Counted from the stretch's first letter, positions 17,272 through 26,313 are shown. The stretch is DNA of 64,000 bases from Novipirellula aureliae (GCF_007860185.1 NZ_SJPY01000006.1:302159-366158); one strand, 5' to 3'. Made by a program: numbers and translations. The notes: generated by a model not told the origin, from the sequence alone.

Positions 17272-17658
17272 CTAGCTGGCCCGCCAGTTGTAACATTCTA
17301 GCAACGCGCTGCTAACGATTTCGCACAAAGCCGCCAAGCGAATCGGCTTACTGAGCACTCGGTAGGCTTTCATCATTTCAGCCTCACGACGAATCGTGTC
17401 GTCCAATTGGGCGGACATCAGTACACAGGCGGGGCGGTCGGGGGTAGCGGGCAATCGACGCAGTAATTCAAGCCCAGTGACACGGGGCATATGGACATCG
17501 ACCAAAGCCAAATGAAAACGCTTGTTTTGGATGGCTTCAAGCGCTTCTTGGCCATCGCGCGCCTGTTCGACCTCAAAGCCACGGCGCGACAATCCCTCGC
17601 AAACAGCACTTCGAAATGCCGTATCGTCATCGATGACTAACAAATTGGGCACAATCAT
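17272..17658 (-). CDS. Single-domain response regulator
   Basis: The 128-residue protein is a receiver domain alone. The acidic pocket (VIDDD, residues 8-12), phosphoacceptor Asp54 (ALVDVHMP), the conserved Ser/Thr position (LMSAQ) and Lys in LSKPIR are all present. The ATG at 17658 is chosen since the in-frame region upstream lacks coding character. There is no output domain, so it probably works as a phosphorelay carrier or binds a partner protein. It sits between the pseudopilus operon and the pepA/Tad region, whose assembly it might influence; that link is only positional. Confidence 0.85.
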   Translation of the reverse strand: MIVPNLLVIDDDTAFRSAVCEGLSRRGFEVEQARDGQEALEAIQNKRFHLALVDVHMPRVTGLELLRRLPATPDRPACVLMSAQLDDTIRREAEMMKAYRVLSKPIRLAALCEIVSSALLECYNWRAS

Positions 17659-17913
17659 GACAATATTCTCCGCATTAACTGCCACCGTGGCAGCCGACCT
17701 CTCCCGTCTAGTATACACCAAGCAAGTCCAGTACCAGAGATGTGTTTTTTCGTTTCCGCTGATTCGATCCGCGACCACCGGACTCGAATGCGTACAGCTG
17801 AACCGATTATTTGGGCTACCACGGCAACCATCTAAACGCATGTAGGGCCGACGGGGCTGTGGGCTAACAAGGACCATTGCTCCACAGCATGACCTAAGGA
17901 GAGGAAAACCCGC

Positions 17914-19461
17914 TTGGATCTTAGCCGAGATACATTACGATACACTCCAATCGTTCATCGCATCCTTCCCATTCGGGCCCCAACCAATATGATTCCTAGC
18001 CAACCCTTTCCATCCCCGAAGCTCGAATCGTCCACTTCATCGTTGGAATCAAGCTCAGATGTTTTGATCCTTGGAGTCTGCGAGGATGACGATGGGAATG
18101 CTTATTTGGATTCCAACGGCGACCTACCCAAGAGGTTGGTAGAGCATTTAACGCAGCGAAAATTGATATCGGCAAAACTTGGTGAAGTCAATAAACTCGT
18201 TTTTCCGAACACCGATGGGCCATCGCTGATTGTTTGCATCGGCGTAGGCAAAACGTCTGATCGAACGCGTGACCATGCTTTTGATTCGGCCGCAACCGCC
18301 GTTCGATCGATTAATGCCGAAGCACAAGGTGTTGTTGATATTGCACTAGCCAATTGCTTTGCTGAAGAGACGCACGATAGCATTGTCGCTGGAATTTTGA
18401 ATGCGTGCGAGAATCAATCGATCTATCAAACGACTCCGAAGGAGTTTGTGCCTGAAACCCTTCGTTTCATTGGCGTGGGGCATCAAGCGATCGAACGAGG
18501 ACGAATTATCGGTGAAGCGATGATTCATCTTCGTCGACTTGTCAATGAACCACCGTCGGAAGTTTACCCCGAGAGCTTTGCAGTCAAAGCAACCGAAATC
18601 GCAAAAGCGTCGGGTTTAGCGATCGAAGTTTGGGACGAAAACCGTTTAGAAACGGAAGGATGTCGTGCAATCCTGGCGGTCGGTGCGGGCTCATCCAAAC
18701 CGCCGAGGCTGGTGATCATGCGGCACCAAGGCGGTGGAGCAGAGCCGCCGCTGGCGTTTGTCGGAAAAGGGGTTACTTTTGACAGTGGCGGTTTGTCGCT
18801 CAAACCAAGCGATTCGATGGCTGATATGAAATGCGATATGGCCGGGGCGGCTACTGTCGTGGGATTGATGCACGCAATTTCGCGACTTGGTATCAAACGC
18901 AATGTCATCGGAATTTGTGGATTGGCGGAGAATATGGTTAGCGGAACCAGTTACAAGCTTGGCGATGTGATCGAAACACGAAGCGGCAAAACGATCGAGA
19001 TTTTGAATACCGATGCGGAAGGTCGTGTTGTGTTGGCCGATACGCTGAATGTTGCTAACGATTCAAAACCATCAGCGATAATCGATCTTGCCACCTTGAC
19101 GGGAGCGTGCATGGTGGCGTTGGGCACGGAGGTTGCGGGTTTGATGACCAACAACCAAACGCTTTGCGATTCCGTGCGCGATGCGGCTGGCAAAGAAGGC
19201 GAGCCGGTTTGGCAACTTCCGATGTTCGAATTGTACGACGAAAAAGTGAAAAGCAAAGTTGCCGACATTAAGAATGTTGGCGAAGGACGCTGGGGCGGAG
19301 CAATCACTGCCGCGAAATTCTTAGAGAACTTTGTCGACGCGACACCTTGGCTGCATATCGATATCGCTGGACCCTCGTTCGTCGATTCCGCTCGGCCGCA
19401 CCGCGATGCGGGGGCAACCGGCGTGATGCTGCGTTCGCTTTTGAGATGGGTCGAAACGTAG
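17914..19461 (+). CDS. pepA: Leucyl aminopeptidase (M17 family)
   Basis: This cytosolic dinuclear-metal aminopeptidase removes N-terminal residues from peptides. The catalytic C-terminal domain carries VGKGVTFDSGGLSLKP, the MKCDMAGAA metal-site region and the family signature NTDAEGRVVLAD. The N-terminal macrodomain-like part is less conserved, as usual. Length is 515 residues from a TTG at 17914, which has a strong ribosome site AAGGAGAGG at 17896-17904; an in-frame ATG at 17989 would give 490 residues, closer to the family norm but with no clear site. It ends in a hairpin shared with the convergent tadZ gene. Confidence 0.93.
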   Translation: MDLSRDTLRYTPIVHRILPIRAPTNMIPSQPFPSPKLESSTSSLESSSDVLILGVCEDDDGNAYLDSNGDLPKRLVEHLTQRKLISAKLGEVNKLVFPNTDGPSLIVCIGVGKTSDRTRDHAFDSAATAVRSINAEAQGVVDIALANCFAEETHDSIVAGILNACENQSIYQTTPKEFVPETLRFIGVGHQAIERGRIIGEAMIHLRRLVNEPPSEVYPESFAVKATEIAKASGLAIEVWDENRLETEGCRAILAVGAGSSKPPRLVIMRHQGGGAEPPLAFVGKGVTFDSGGLSLKPSDSMADMKCDMAGAATVVGLMHAISRLGIKRNVIGICGLAENMVSGTSYKLGDVIETRSGKTIEILNTDAEGRVVLADTLNVANDSKPSAIIDLATLTGACMVALGTEVAGLMTNNQTLCDSVRDAAGKEGEPVWQLPMFELYDEKVKSKVADIKNVGEGRWGGAITAAKFLENFVDATPWLHIDIAGPSFVDSARPHRDAGATGVMLRSLLRWVET

Positions 19462-19547
19462 CATAGGCTTCTAGCCTGTGTCTACGAAGAACCACAGATT
19501 GGAAGCCTGACGCCAATGTGAAATCACAGGCTGGACGCCTGTGCTAC
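19458..19547. terminator. Inverted repeat between convergent pepA and tadZ
   Basis: Arms at 19458-19480 and 19525-19547 pair at about 19 of 23 positions (GTAGCATAGGCTTCTAGCC with GGCTGGACGCCTGTGCTAC). The left arm overlaps the pepA stop codon. There is no T-run, so termination in both directions is only suggested by its place between convergent genes. Its AGGCT...AGCCT core is like the repeats at 37074-37200. Confidence 0.45.
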
Positions 19548-19552
19548 TGCGG

Positions 19553-20770
19553 CTATTTTTTTGCGACGCCTGGCCAGAACTTCTTCCATTTGCTCGTCGT
19601 GACACTATCGTCCGCCTGCGGTTCTTCTTCGTGAGTGTGGCGGTCTTCAAGCTTCGCTGCTAAATCAGCGATCGCATGGGTAATGGCCGCCTTGGGAGCT
19701 TGCGTGATAAGCGGAACCCCATTGTTTCGGACTTCAACCATCGTTCGATAATCGTTCGGTAACAATGCAAAGATATCTCGCCCGAGTGTCTCTTTTGCTT
19801 TCTTCAGGCTAATCTGTCCTGAATCCAATCCTGCTCGGTTGACGACGATTTCAACTCTCTCGTGTAAGTCACCAATCTCTTCAAAGCTCATCATGAGACG
19901 AACGACATTTCGTAGGCAGGGTAGATCGAGTTGGGTGACGAGCAGAACTCGCGTTGCACTCTCCATTGCCGCCATGTCCACGCTGCTATAAGTCTTCGAC
20001 AGGTCGATGACCAGATGCGTGAATGAGGCTTTGAGCAGACCGATCACCTTGCGGATACTCTCGGCATTGATTGTCTCGGCATCATGAAGCTCGACAGGGC
20101 GAGGTAGCAAATACAATCCACTACCATGTTTTGTCAGTGATCGCTTCAAAAGTTGGATATCCAATCTCGACACGTTCTGAACCACATCAGCGAGTGTATA
20201 TTCGGGAATGGAATCGAGAAACACGTCGGCGTCCCCGAGGGCTAAGTCGAGATCGACGAGGGCGACGCTGTTGGTCGGGTCCGCGGCCAAAACGCAACCT
20301 AGGTTGACGGCGGTGCTTGTTGAACCGACGCCCCCGGTTGCTCCGGCAACGGCAATCACCTCGCATGCTCGCGATCCCCCTTCGCTGGCCCCAAACTTTT
20401 GTTGGCTAATTCGGTCCAACGTGCTCGCCAACTCTTCAGCGGTCAGCGGCAACGTCAAAAACTCTTTTGCTCCCGCCCGAATGGTACGCAAAATCTGATG
20501 GCCGTCGGTGTTTTCACTCACGGCCAATAGGGAAGTTTGTGGCGATGCGACGGATAACCGTTGGATCAACTCGATGGCTTTGTCGGGATCCGAGTCGAGG
20601 GCGACCACGCCTACGTCAGGAACCGTTTGATCAATGATATCTGGGAAGAACTCGTAGCGGGAACAGTCCGCTTCAAGCCAAACCGTGTCGATCCCTAACA
20701 GCATCCCCTTCAAAGAGTCTCTTGTTGCATCGTTGGGATCGACAAGGGCAATTCTCAGTACGTTACTCAT
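19553..20770 (-). CDS. tadZ: TadZ/CpaE-like Flp pilus assembly protein
   Basis: The protein has 405 residues. The N-terminal domain (1-130) is receiver-like but degenerate, as in TadZ and CpaE. It is followed by a MinD/ParA-like ATPase domain with GATGGVGSTSTAVNLG, VALVDLDLALGDADVFL and LVIDLSK. Both lysines of the deviant Walker A (KGGxGKT) are replaced, so ATP hydrolysis is doubtful. In other bacteria this protein places the Tad machine at its site in the cell. It is the last gene of the minus-strand Tad cluster; the usual TadA ATPase gene does not follow. Confidence 0.85.
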   Translation of the reverse strand: MSNVLRIALVDPNDATRDSLKGMLLGIDTVWLEADCSRYEFFPDIIDQTVPDVGVVALDSDPDKAIELIQRLSVASPQTSLLAVSENTDGHQILRTIRAGAKEFLTLPLTAEELASTLDRISQQKFGASEGGSRACEVIAVAGATGGVGSTSTAVNLGCVLAADPTNSVALVDLDLALGDADVFLDSIPEYTLADVVQNVSRLDIQLLKRSLTKHGSGLYLLPRPVELHDAETINAESIRKVIGLLKASFTHLVIDLSKTYSSVDMAAMESATRVLLVTQLDLPCLRNVVRLMMSFEEIGDLHERVEIVVNRAGLDSGQISLKKAKETLGRDIFALLPNDYRTMVEVRNNGVPLITQAPKAAITHAIADLAAKLEDRHTHEEEPQADDSVTTSKWKKFWPGVAKK

Positions 20771-20981
20771 AGCGACTTTCTACCGAAACGGCATTTCTTG
20801 TTGAATGATTCGATTCTGTTCTGCTTCTCGTAAGGCGGCGAATACCGCAATGTCGCTCAGCTCTTCGAGCTGACAGCGTTTTTTCGCTCCCCAGGCCGAA
20901 GACGCCTTCCGCTCGGAGAGCAGAGCGACAATCGTCGCGAAACGGCATTCATCGAGGCGACATCGGGTGGTGGGGCCATCG

Positions 20982-22649
20982 TTAGTTCTGCGGTTCCATG
21001 AGCGTGACTCCGTCTCCGACAACCACGGGGTGATTCCCAGGCACGATCGCTCCAGGCGGATAGATTGGAGCTTGTTGCATGGCAGGGTCAAATCCAGGCC
21101 CATAAACGCCCGGCCCGTTCATAGGCGGCCCATTCATAGGGGGCCCGTTCATAGGGGGACCATTCATAGGGGGACCATAATTGGCAGGCCCGTAGTTGAT
21201 CGCAGGCCCGCCCGGACCGAATCCCTGCTCGCCAGCGTTTCCGCTCGGACAGGGTGGACCACAATCTCCACCCTTCAAGTTCGGGACTTCGAGGAATCCC
21301 TTCCCGTAGAACTCGCAATCATTCGGTGAATCGGAATTGAGTCCTGGTCCACCCGACGGCGTTTCGAATGGGTCCATCGCTCCAACGATCTCCGGTGTAA
21401 CGGTAACCAACAACTCAATATCATTTCGTCGTTCTTCGACTCGTCGAAACATCGCCCCGATATATGGCAACTCACCAAAGAACGGCGTGGCTCGCCTGCG
21501 TGATTCGGTGCGTGATTGAAGCAAACCCGCGATTGCAAAGGTTTGGCCCGCCTGCATCTCGACGGCCGTTTCCACGTAGCGATGTGTGAACGCGTAAACC
21601 TGAGTCCCTGAGGTTATGATCGATCGAGCTGTATCGACCTCGCTGACTTCCGGCCGAACCTCTAGCCGAATTCGGCCAGGCCCCACCACGAATGGCAGGA
21701 AGTCAACCGACGTTCCATACTCTTCGTAGTTAACCGATACACTGCCATTTCCTGCCGGCACGATGTAAGGAACTTTACCACCAACGATGAAGCGAGACGG
21801 TCGGCCGTGGGTTGCGACCACAGTCGGTTCCGCCAATAGTTTTAGCAAGTCATCTTGGCGCAGAGCCTTGATCAATGCGTCAAAGTTGCCAGTGAAGATT
21901 CGGGCATTGGCGCCGTCTGCTGATTGCGCCAGCGAAAATATCCCATCCGCATCGATTGACGATGCGGACACACTCAATAGGTCCGCCGGAGCGTTCAAGA
22001 AGAGATTGCCATTGCTCAACACACTTAAATCGACACCTAGATCGCGTAGTTTTGTTCGCGATACCTCCATGATCTTCGTGTGAAGCAATACTTGTTGCAC
22101 CCCAACCACTCGGATGTTGTTGACCACGGTGGGGTAGTACTGTTCGACGATCGCGATGGCTCGATCCACATCATCAATACTGGTAACGACCCCCGAAACA
22201 ATCGCACTGGTGTTGACTGGCATTACCTTCAAAGCCGCGTAGGGCAATTGAATCGCCAAGATTCCTTCCACCTCGCGAGCATCTGCCAAAACGGTGACAT
22301 CCACGGTGTAGAGTTTATTGTTGGTGTCCCAAAGATTGAGCTGAGTCGTCCCAGGAACCTTTGCAAAGATTTGCACCTGGTTCTGAGAAACGGGCGTCGC
22401 ACCAATGACATCTTCATTGTGGACTTGGAATTTAGGAATTCGATCTTCCAAGGTTAGGATACGACTACTTTTCACCAGCATCTCGAGTCGTTCGATTGAC
22501 TGAGAAATACTATGATTCGCTGCCGAGTCGTTCGACGCCAAGCGAACGGGTTCGTCACCTTGAACGAATCCAAAGGAACCCGATACCAATAAACCTACCA
22601 TCATCATCAAAGATGCGGCCGATTTAGCGTTAAGTCGATTCGTTTGCAT
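20982..22649 (-). CDS. cpaC: Tad/Flp pilus outer-membrane secretin (RcpA/CpaC)
   Basis: The ATG at 22649 gives about 555 residues and a good signal peptide (SAASLMMMVGLLVSGSFGFVQG), with AAGGA upstream; a longer frame starts at 22700. N-domains (a pilus-type secretin N-terminal domain, then a BON-like region about 130-200) lead to the secretin domain with VPYIVPAGNGSVSVNYEEYG and TPFFGELPYIGAMFRR near its end. The channel would let the Flp pilus cross the outer membrane. The tail is rich in Pro, Gly and Asn, with four NGPPM-type repeats. It lies upstream of tadZ with a 211-base gap. Confidence 0.9.
   Translation of the reverse strand: MQTNRLNAKSAASLMMMVGLLVSGSFGFVQGDEPVRLASNDSAANHSISQSIERLEMLVKSSRILTLEDRIPKFQVHNEDVIGATPVSQNQVQIFAKVPGTTQLNLWDTNNKLYTVDVTVLADAREVEGILAIQLPYAALKVMPVNTSAIVSGVVTSIDDVDRAIAIVEQYYPTVVNNIRVVGVQQVLLHTKIMEVSRTKLRDLGVDLSVLSNGNLFLNAPADLLSVSASSIDADGIFSLAQSADGANARIFTGNFDALIKALRQDDLLKLLAEPTVVATHGRPSRFIVGGKVPYIVPAGNGSVSVNYEEYGTSVDFLPFVVGPGRIRLEVRPEVSEVDTARSIITSGTQVYAFTHRYVETAVEMQAGQTFAIAGLLQSRTESRRRATPFFGELPYIGAMFRRVEERRNDIELLVTVTPEIVGAMDPFETPSGGPGLNSDSPNDCEFYGKGFLEVPNLKGGDCGPPCPSGNAGEQGFGPGGPAINYGPANYGPPMNGPPMNGPPMNGPPMNGPGVYGPGFDPAMQQAPIYPPGAIVPGNHPVVVGDGVTLMEPQN
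21118..21177 (-). repeat. 15-bp tandem repeat coding NGPPM units
   Basis: Four near-identical 15-base units (ATAGGnGGnCCnTTC on the plus strand) lie inside the secretin tail and encode repeated Asn-Gly-Pro-Pro-Met. The unit is a multiple of three, so copy number can change without breaking the frame. Confidence 0.75.
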
Positions 22650-22770
22650 CGTGGAGCATCCTTGCGAGGCCTGTGGTGAAAGCAACCATGCTTTCGCCAA
22701 TTTAGTCAGACCGTATGAGTAACTAGCTAAAAGTAAAAATCAAATCTAACGTCATGTTGAAGCCGAAAAC

Positions 22771-23829
22771 CTATTGAGCAGGCTCTTCTTCAGTCGTCGG
22801 TTGGAAAAAAGGACTGTTCTCACCATTGAGATAGCTGTAGTCCTCTCCTCCGGTTGACGTATTCGGTTTTGTGGGTGGCACGGATGTGTCGACCGATGCA
22901 TCGGTCGTGGCTTCACCGGATCCTGTATCGTTAACGATTACTGGCAATTCATTATCGGCGATCCAGTATTCGATCATCCGGCCTTGGACCATCTTGATCA
23001 TTTTGAAACCGTTCTTTTTCTTTTTCTCGGGCTCGGGGGGTGCTGCTGCTGGTAAACCAATCGTTCGCACCTGCGGTTCGTTCTTTTTGTTGCGTAGCGA
23101 TTCTTGAGCTGCTTGGTAGTCGGCGATCCAGCTTACGAATTCTTCCGCCGCTTTACTGGGCCCGTCTTTCTGGACCGCTTCGTCGTAATCGCCCGGGTTG
23201 CCGAGCGTCAAGCGGATCTTGCCCAGTTCATTCGCATACGTCCATGCGTCGACATCGCCTGCGTGAATCAGTAGTTGTATGGTCCGTGCGTTCTGGACGC
23301 GGTCCTCGGAATCGGTAACTCGTTCAGTCTTTCCGTCGATCGCGAAAATGCGAACCCCGTTGATGACGGTCTTGGTCATTGTTTGGGGGATCACTTCGCT
23401 TTTCGTGAAGTAAGCCATCACGTTGACCCGGTCACCCGGTTGGACCAAGTTCGAGATACTATTTTCGGCATCCGCTCGCATCGATACCACTTGGAACCCC
23501 ATCGGGATCGTGGCCATGTTGTTATCCATCAACTTGACTGGCATGACCGGTTCGCCGACGTAGAATTTTTGTTTCGCGTACTTGCCTTCGAGCAAGGCCA
23601 GATCTCCGACAGAGCCTTCGGGAATGCGGTCAGCCGGCCAAGGTTCAAGCCTGATTTTTTCTGGTGTTACCTGTTCGCCCAAATCGATTGCCTTGGCAGC
23701 CACAAAAATTTCGACGGTCGCGGTCGTTCCTCCAACCGTTGAGCGAGCTTGCATCCATTGGCTAATGCCAATCGCTGCAACTGTTCCACAGACAATGGCA
23801 AGCAGCAGAATAAGTGATTTGTTTCGCAT
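22771..23829 (-). CDS. cpaB: Flp pilus assembly protein CpaB/RcpC
   Basis: The protein has 352 residues. An N-terminal membrane helix (LILLLAIVCGTVAAIGISQWM) leads to an SAF domain (VEIFVAAKAIDLGEQVTPEKIRLEPWP) and the RcpC/CpaB domain (VVSMRADAENSISNLVQPGDRVNVMAYF). In other Tad systems this periplasmic protein supports the secretin. The C-terminal third has a Lys-rich stretch (PEPEKKKKNGFKMIKMVQG) and an acidic end. It lies upstream of the secretin gene and 369 bases downstream of the prepilin peptidase. Confidence 0.92.
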   Translation of the reverse strand: MRNKSLILLLAIVCGTVAAIGISQWMQARSTVGGTTATVEIFVAAKAIDLGEQVTPEKIRLEPWPADRIPEGSVGDLALLEGKYAKQKFYVGEPVMPVKLMDNNMATIPMGFQVVSMRADAENSISNLVQPGDRVNVMAYFTKSEVIPQTMTKTVINGVRIFAIDGKTERVTDSEDRVQNARTIQLLIHAGDVDAWTYANELGKIRLTLGNPGDYDEAVQKDGPSKAAEEFVSWIADYQAAQESLRNKKNEPQVRTIGLPAAAPPEPEKKKKNGFKMIKMVQGRMIEYWIADNELPVIVNDTGSGEATTDASVDTSVPPTKPNTSTGGEDYSYLNGENSPFFQPTTEEEPAQ

Positions 23830-24198
23830 GGCTTCAATTCGGTCCCAACAGGGAAACAGTTTGCGGAGGAAGTCGGTCGAGTAAAACGAAAATTCGAATC
23901 GTCGGACCGATCCTATTCATAGGGGTATTCGGAGGAAAGCAATGTATCACTGCAACCGGTAAATTCGGCAGCTCACGAACTACGTGACTCGCCGACCTGT
24001 CCTATGCTTTCTGTCTCGCCTAACCGGCAGATCTTGACCCCCGTGCGTGCGGTGCTTAGGTAGACTGGGGCGACCAGCGGCAGCCCCGGCATCCAACGAA
24101 TGAATGATGGCAAACTCGTTCCTCGTTTCTTGCTGGGTCGGCGCCGTTTTCGAAATTTGCTCCTTGACCGAGCCTCCGACGGGCGACCGCAGTATCGA
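23830..24198. other. Intergenic region in the Tad cluster
   Basis: These 369 bases separate the prepilin peptidase gene from cpaB on the minus strand. A short TCACG-aacta-CGTGA hairpin occurs near 23976. No convincing gene or terminator was recognised; a promoter for cpaB probably lies here. Confidence 0.4.
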
Positions 24199-24756
24199 CT
24201 ACACCAATAGGCCGGCGATGGCGAAGTAGGCGATGGAGCCGATTGCCATGGGAATGCCGTAGGGCAGTAATTTCATCGTCGGTTTTCGTTCGCGGGCAAT
24301 TTCCGCCAATTTGGACGGTTTTCGGACCGTTTTCCATTCGTTCAGGATTTGGTGAGCCATGGCGTAATGCTTTTGCCATTGTCCGCTAGCCATAATCATG
24401 AAGACTGCCATCACGCCACCGACAATTGCCGTCGCTGCGAAGGCCCACAAAGTCGTAATCGTTCCAAGCCAAGCACCGACTCCGGCGAGCAGTTTCACGT
24501 CACCGGCTCCCATGCCGCCGACATTACGAAGGACCAGCAGCAGCATCATGCCGACCATCGTTCCGAGTAGGCTGTAACCGAGTCCGGCAAAACCCGAATC
24601 GAGTGTCCAGTGAACCCAGCCGCAGATGATGAAGGGGAACGTCAACCAATTTGGGACCTTCAAAATGGCTCCGTCGATGACAGCAGCCACGATTAGAACC
24701 GCCGTAACGAACCAAACGGTCCAATGCTCGACCATGCCTTGAAGTAAAGTATCCAT
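24199..24756 (-). CDS. tadV: Type IV prepilin peptidase (TadV/CpaA, A24 family)
   Basis: This 185-residue polytopic membrane aspartic protease cuts prepilin leaders. Both catalytic aspartates are visible: one in AVIDGAILKVPNWLTFP and one in the GxGD motif GMGAGDVKLLAGVGAWLG. About five membrane segments are predicted by eye. There is no N-terminal methylase domain, as expected for the Tad type. It probably matures the Flp pilin encoded just upstream and might also act on the pseudopilins at 14968-17153, for which no other peptidase is present in the window. Confidence 0.93.
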   Translation of the reverse strand: MDTLLQGMVEHWTVWFVTAVLIVAAVIDGAILKVPNWLTFPFIICGWVHWTLDSGFAGLGYSLLGTMVGMMLLLVLRNVGGMGAGDVKLLAGVGAWLGTITTLWAFAATAIVGGVMAVFMIMASGQWQKHYAMAHQILNEWKTVRKPSKLAEIARERKPTMKLLPYGIPMAIGSIAYFAIAGLLV

Positions 24757-24864
24757 TGTTTTGTAATCCCGTGCGAAATATCTGTTAGGTGAGCCAATGA
24801 ACGATCCAGCGGATGGTTCAAACGAATTTGGTTGTGGAGGTGGAAGCTTACGCCACTCCTATGG

Positions 24865-24975
24865 TTAGCGTGGGCCGATCATCCAACTAAACATTGCGAA
24901 TAACAACGTTACGAAGCAGCAAGAGATTTGCCATGCGTAGGCGGCCGCATCAGCGGGTAGTAGTGGGTAGTTCAT
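24865..24975 (-). CDS. Possible 36-residue membrane peptide between flp and tadV
   Basis: A short frame starts at an ATG at 24975 and stops with TAA at 24865. It encodes about 36 residues: a neutral start (MNYPLLPADAAAYAWQ), a hydrophobic helix (ISCCFVTLLFAMFSWMIG) with two cysteines, and a short PR end. It lies in the same orientation between the Flp pilin and the prepilin peptidase. No clear ribosome site precedes it. It may be a real small membrane protein of the pilus cluster, or chance. Confidence 0.35.
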   Translation of the reverse strand: MNYPLLPADAAAYAWQISCCFVTLLFAMFSWMIGPR

Positions 24976-25047
24976 GGTTGGGGTCTCGATCAAATAGGTT
25001 CGAGCGATCGATGGAAATTCTTATCGAATGCAAGGAAATTCGCGCAA

Positions 25048-25079
25048 GCCCGCCACAGATCGATCGATCTGCGACGGGC
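25048..25079 (-). terminator. Hairpin downstream of flp, possible attenuator
   Basis: A 32-base palindrome (arms GCCCGCCACAGATCGA and TCGATCTGCGACGGGC) lies about 60 bases after the Flp pilin stop codon. It lacks a T-run. Its position between the strongly needed pilin gene and the low-abundance assembly genes suggests it stabilises the pilin mRNA end or reduces read-through. Confidence 0.45.
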
Positions 25080-25138
25080 ATTGCGACGAATTGAGTGGGT
25101 CAATGGATGCATAAACGCAAACATTGAGCAATCGGAAC

Positions 25139-25321
25139 TTAAGATCCGGCTGCCATCGAGTCAGCAACGTCTTTGAAACGAGCTTCAGCGTTCGTTCCAA
25201 GCGTACCAACGGTACCGATACAAACAACAACGATCAACGCAAGCATGACGGCATACTCAACAGCAGTTGGGCCATCTTCTTCTTGCAAAAACTTGACGAT
25301 ACCTTCAGCGAAATTCTTCAT
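25139..25321 (-). CDS. flp: Flp/Fap-type pilin
   Basis: This 60-residue protein is the likely major subunit of the Tad pilus. The sequence matches the family: a short leader, then EEDGPTAVEYAVMLALIVVVC with Gly at the cleavage site, Glu at +5 and Tyr next to it, then a short Ala-rich tail. An excellent ribosome site (GAGGAGAGAG) precedes the ATG, as expected for an abundant protein. It is the first gene of the minus-strand Tad cluster, with a 629-base upstream region free of other genes. Confidence 0.95.
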   Translation of the reverse strand: MKNFAEGIVKFLQEEDGPTAVEYAVMLALIVVVCIGTVGTLGTNAEARFKDVADSMAAGS

Positions 25322-25950
25322 GTCTCTCTCCTCGCGAGTGAGATGTGGGGCGACTAATTTTAACGGTTAGTCACACTCCACGACGGTGGACTAAGTGAAG
25401 ACCAATTCGAAAATGAATCAATCCTTCACGAAGTGCAGGTTCGTCTCCGACTTTCGTCTAACGCGCCTTGGCGTTTGAACTGCGAACTTATCGAAAAGAA
25501 CTTATCGAAAAGCCCTTAGCGCAAACGTTTCCCTCGGCAACCCGGCTTTCCTGAAGCAACCGTTTGAAACTCAAGCGAACCCGAGTCAAACGATCCCTTG
25601 CGGATCCGTAGCTTTGCGTCCCGTCCTCTCGAACGGTTTGCCTTTGTCAGGGAGCAAATCTGACCGACCGACCAGAACAAACACACGCATGTTTGTCTAT
25701 CGACCGGCAGCGGATCGAACTCCGATCCGCACACTCTTTCTACTTTGAAAGTACGACACGAATCGAGGCAGTCAAAAAAATAGGGGCTGCGAACCGTTAA
25801 CGATTAGGTAAAAAGCCCGCTCGTAGCGGTTGTAGCGATTGTGCAGTCGATTACGGCTTGTCGCTCGTTCACATCCGCGTTCATGTCAACCGACTCATGA
25901 AAACAGGTACACTGATGGAGTGACAATCCCTCAAACGACGAGATTTCTCC
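25322..25950. other. Long divergent control region of flp and the Hpt gene
   Basis: No convincing gene is seen. A 14-base direct tandem repeat GAACTTATCGAAAA occurs twice at 25484-25511. Imperfect inverted stretches involving GGATCCG/CGGATCG are present at about 25570-25730. A 72-residue frame on the minus strand (25516-25734) lacks coding character. The length suggests complex control of the pilin gene. Confidence 0.45.
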
Positions 25951-26313
25951 ATGCATGATGAAACCGACTGGCGGCAAAAACTTAGCGGATTTGCAGGCAA
26001 TGACCCACCGACGCTGATTGCCATTTGCGATGCTTTTCTCGAAGAAGTCCCGATCCTAATTCGCCAAATTCGTAGCGGTTGGGAAGACCCTAAGGACGAG
26101 AAAACGCTTCAAGTCGCCGCCCATACGCTCAAGTCCTGTTTCCGCTACGTCGCCCCCGATTCGGATATCGAACGGGCGGCGGAGTTTGAACGAGGCGCCG
26201 CCAATCCTCAAGCAATCGAGCCAGAGCGACTGGAGCAACTTGAAGCGATTGCAGCTCGTTGGTGCGAACTTGTTGGAGAACTGAGAGCAGAAACCATTGC
26301 GGCCCGAGAGTAG
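25951..26313 (+). CDS. Hpt-domain phosphotransfer protein
   Basis: This 120-residue single-domain histidine phosphotransfer protein has the motif AAHTLKSCFRYVA, which carries the phosphorylated His and the usual Lys-Ser that follow it. Helices before (DPPTLIAICDAFLEEVPILIRQIRSG) and after complete the four-helix bundle. Such proteins pass phosphate between hybrid kinases and response regulators. No hybrid kinase is adjacent; the stand-alone receiver at 17272 is a possible but unproven partner. Confidence 0.85.
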   Translation: MHDETDWRQKLSGFAGNDPPTLIAICDAFLEEVPILIRQIRSGWEDPKDEKTLQVAAHTLKSCFRYVAPDSDIERAAEFERGAANPQAIEPERLEQLEAIAARWCELVGELRAETIAARE

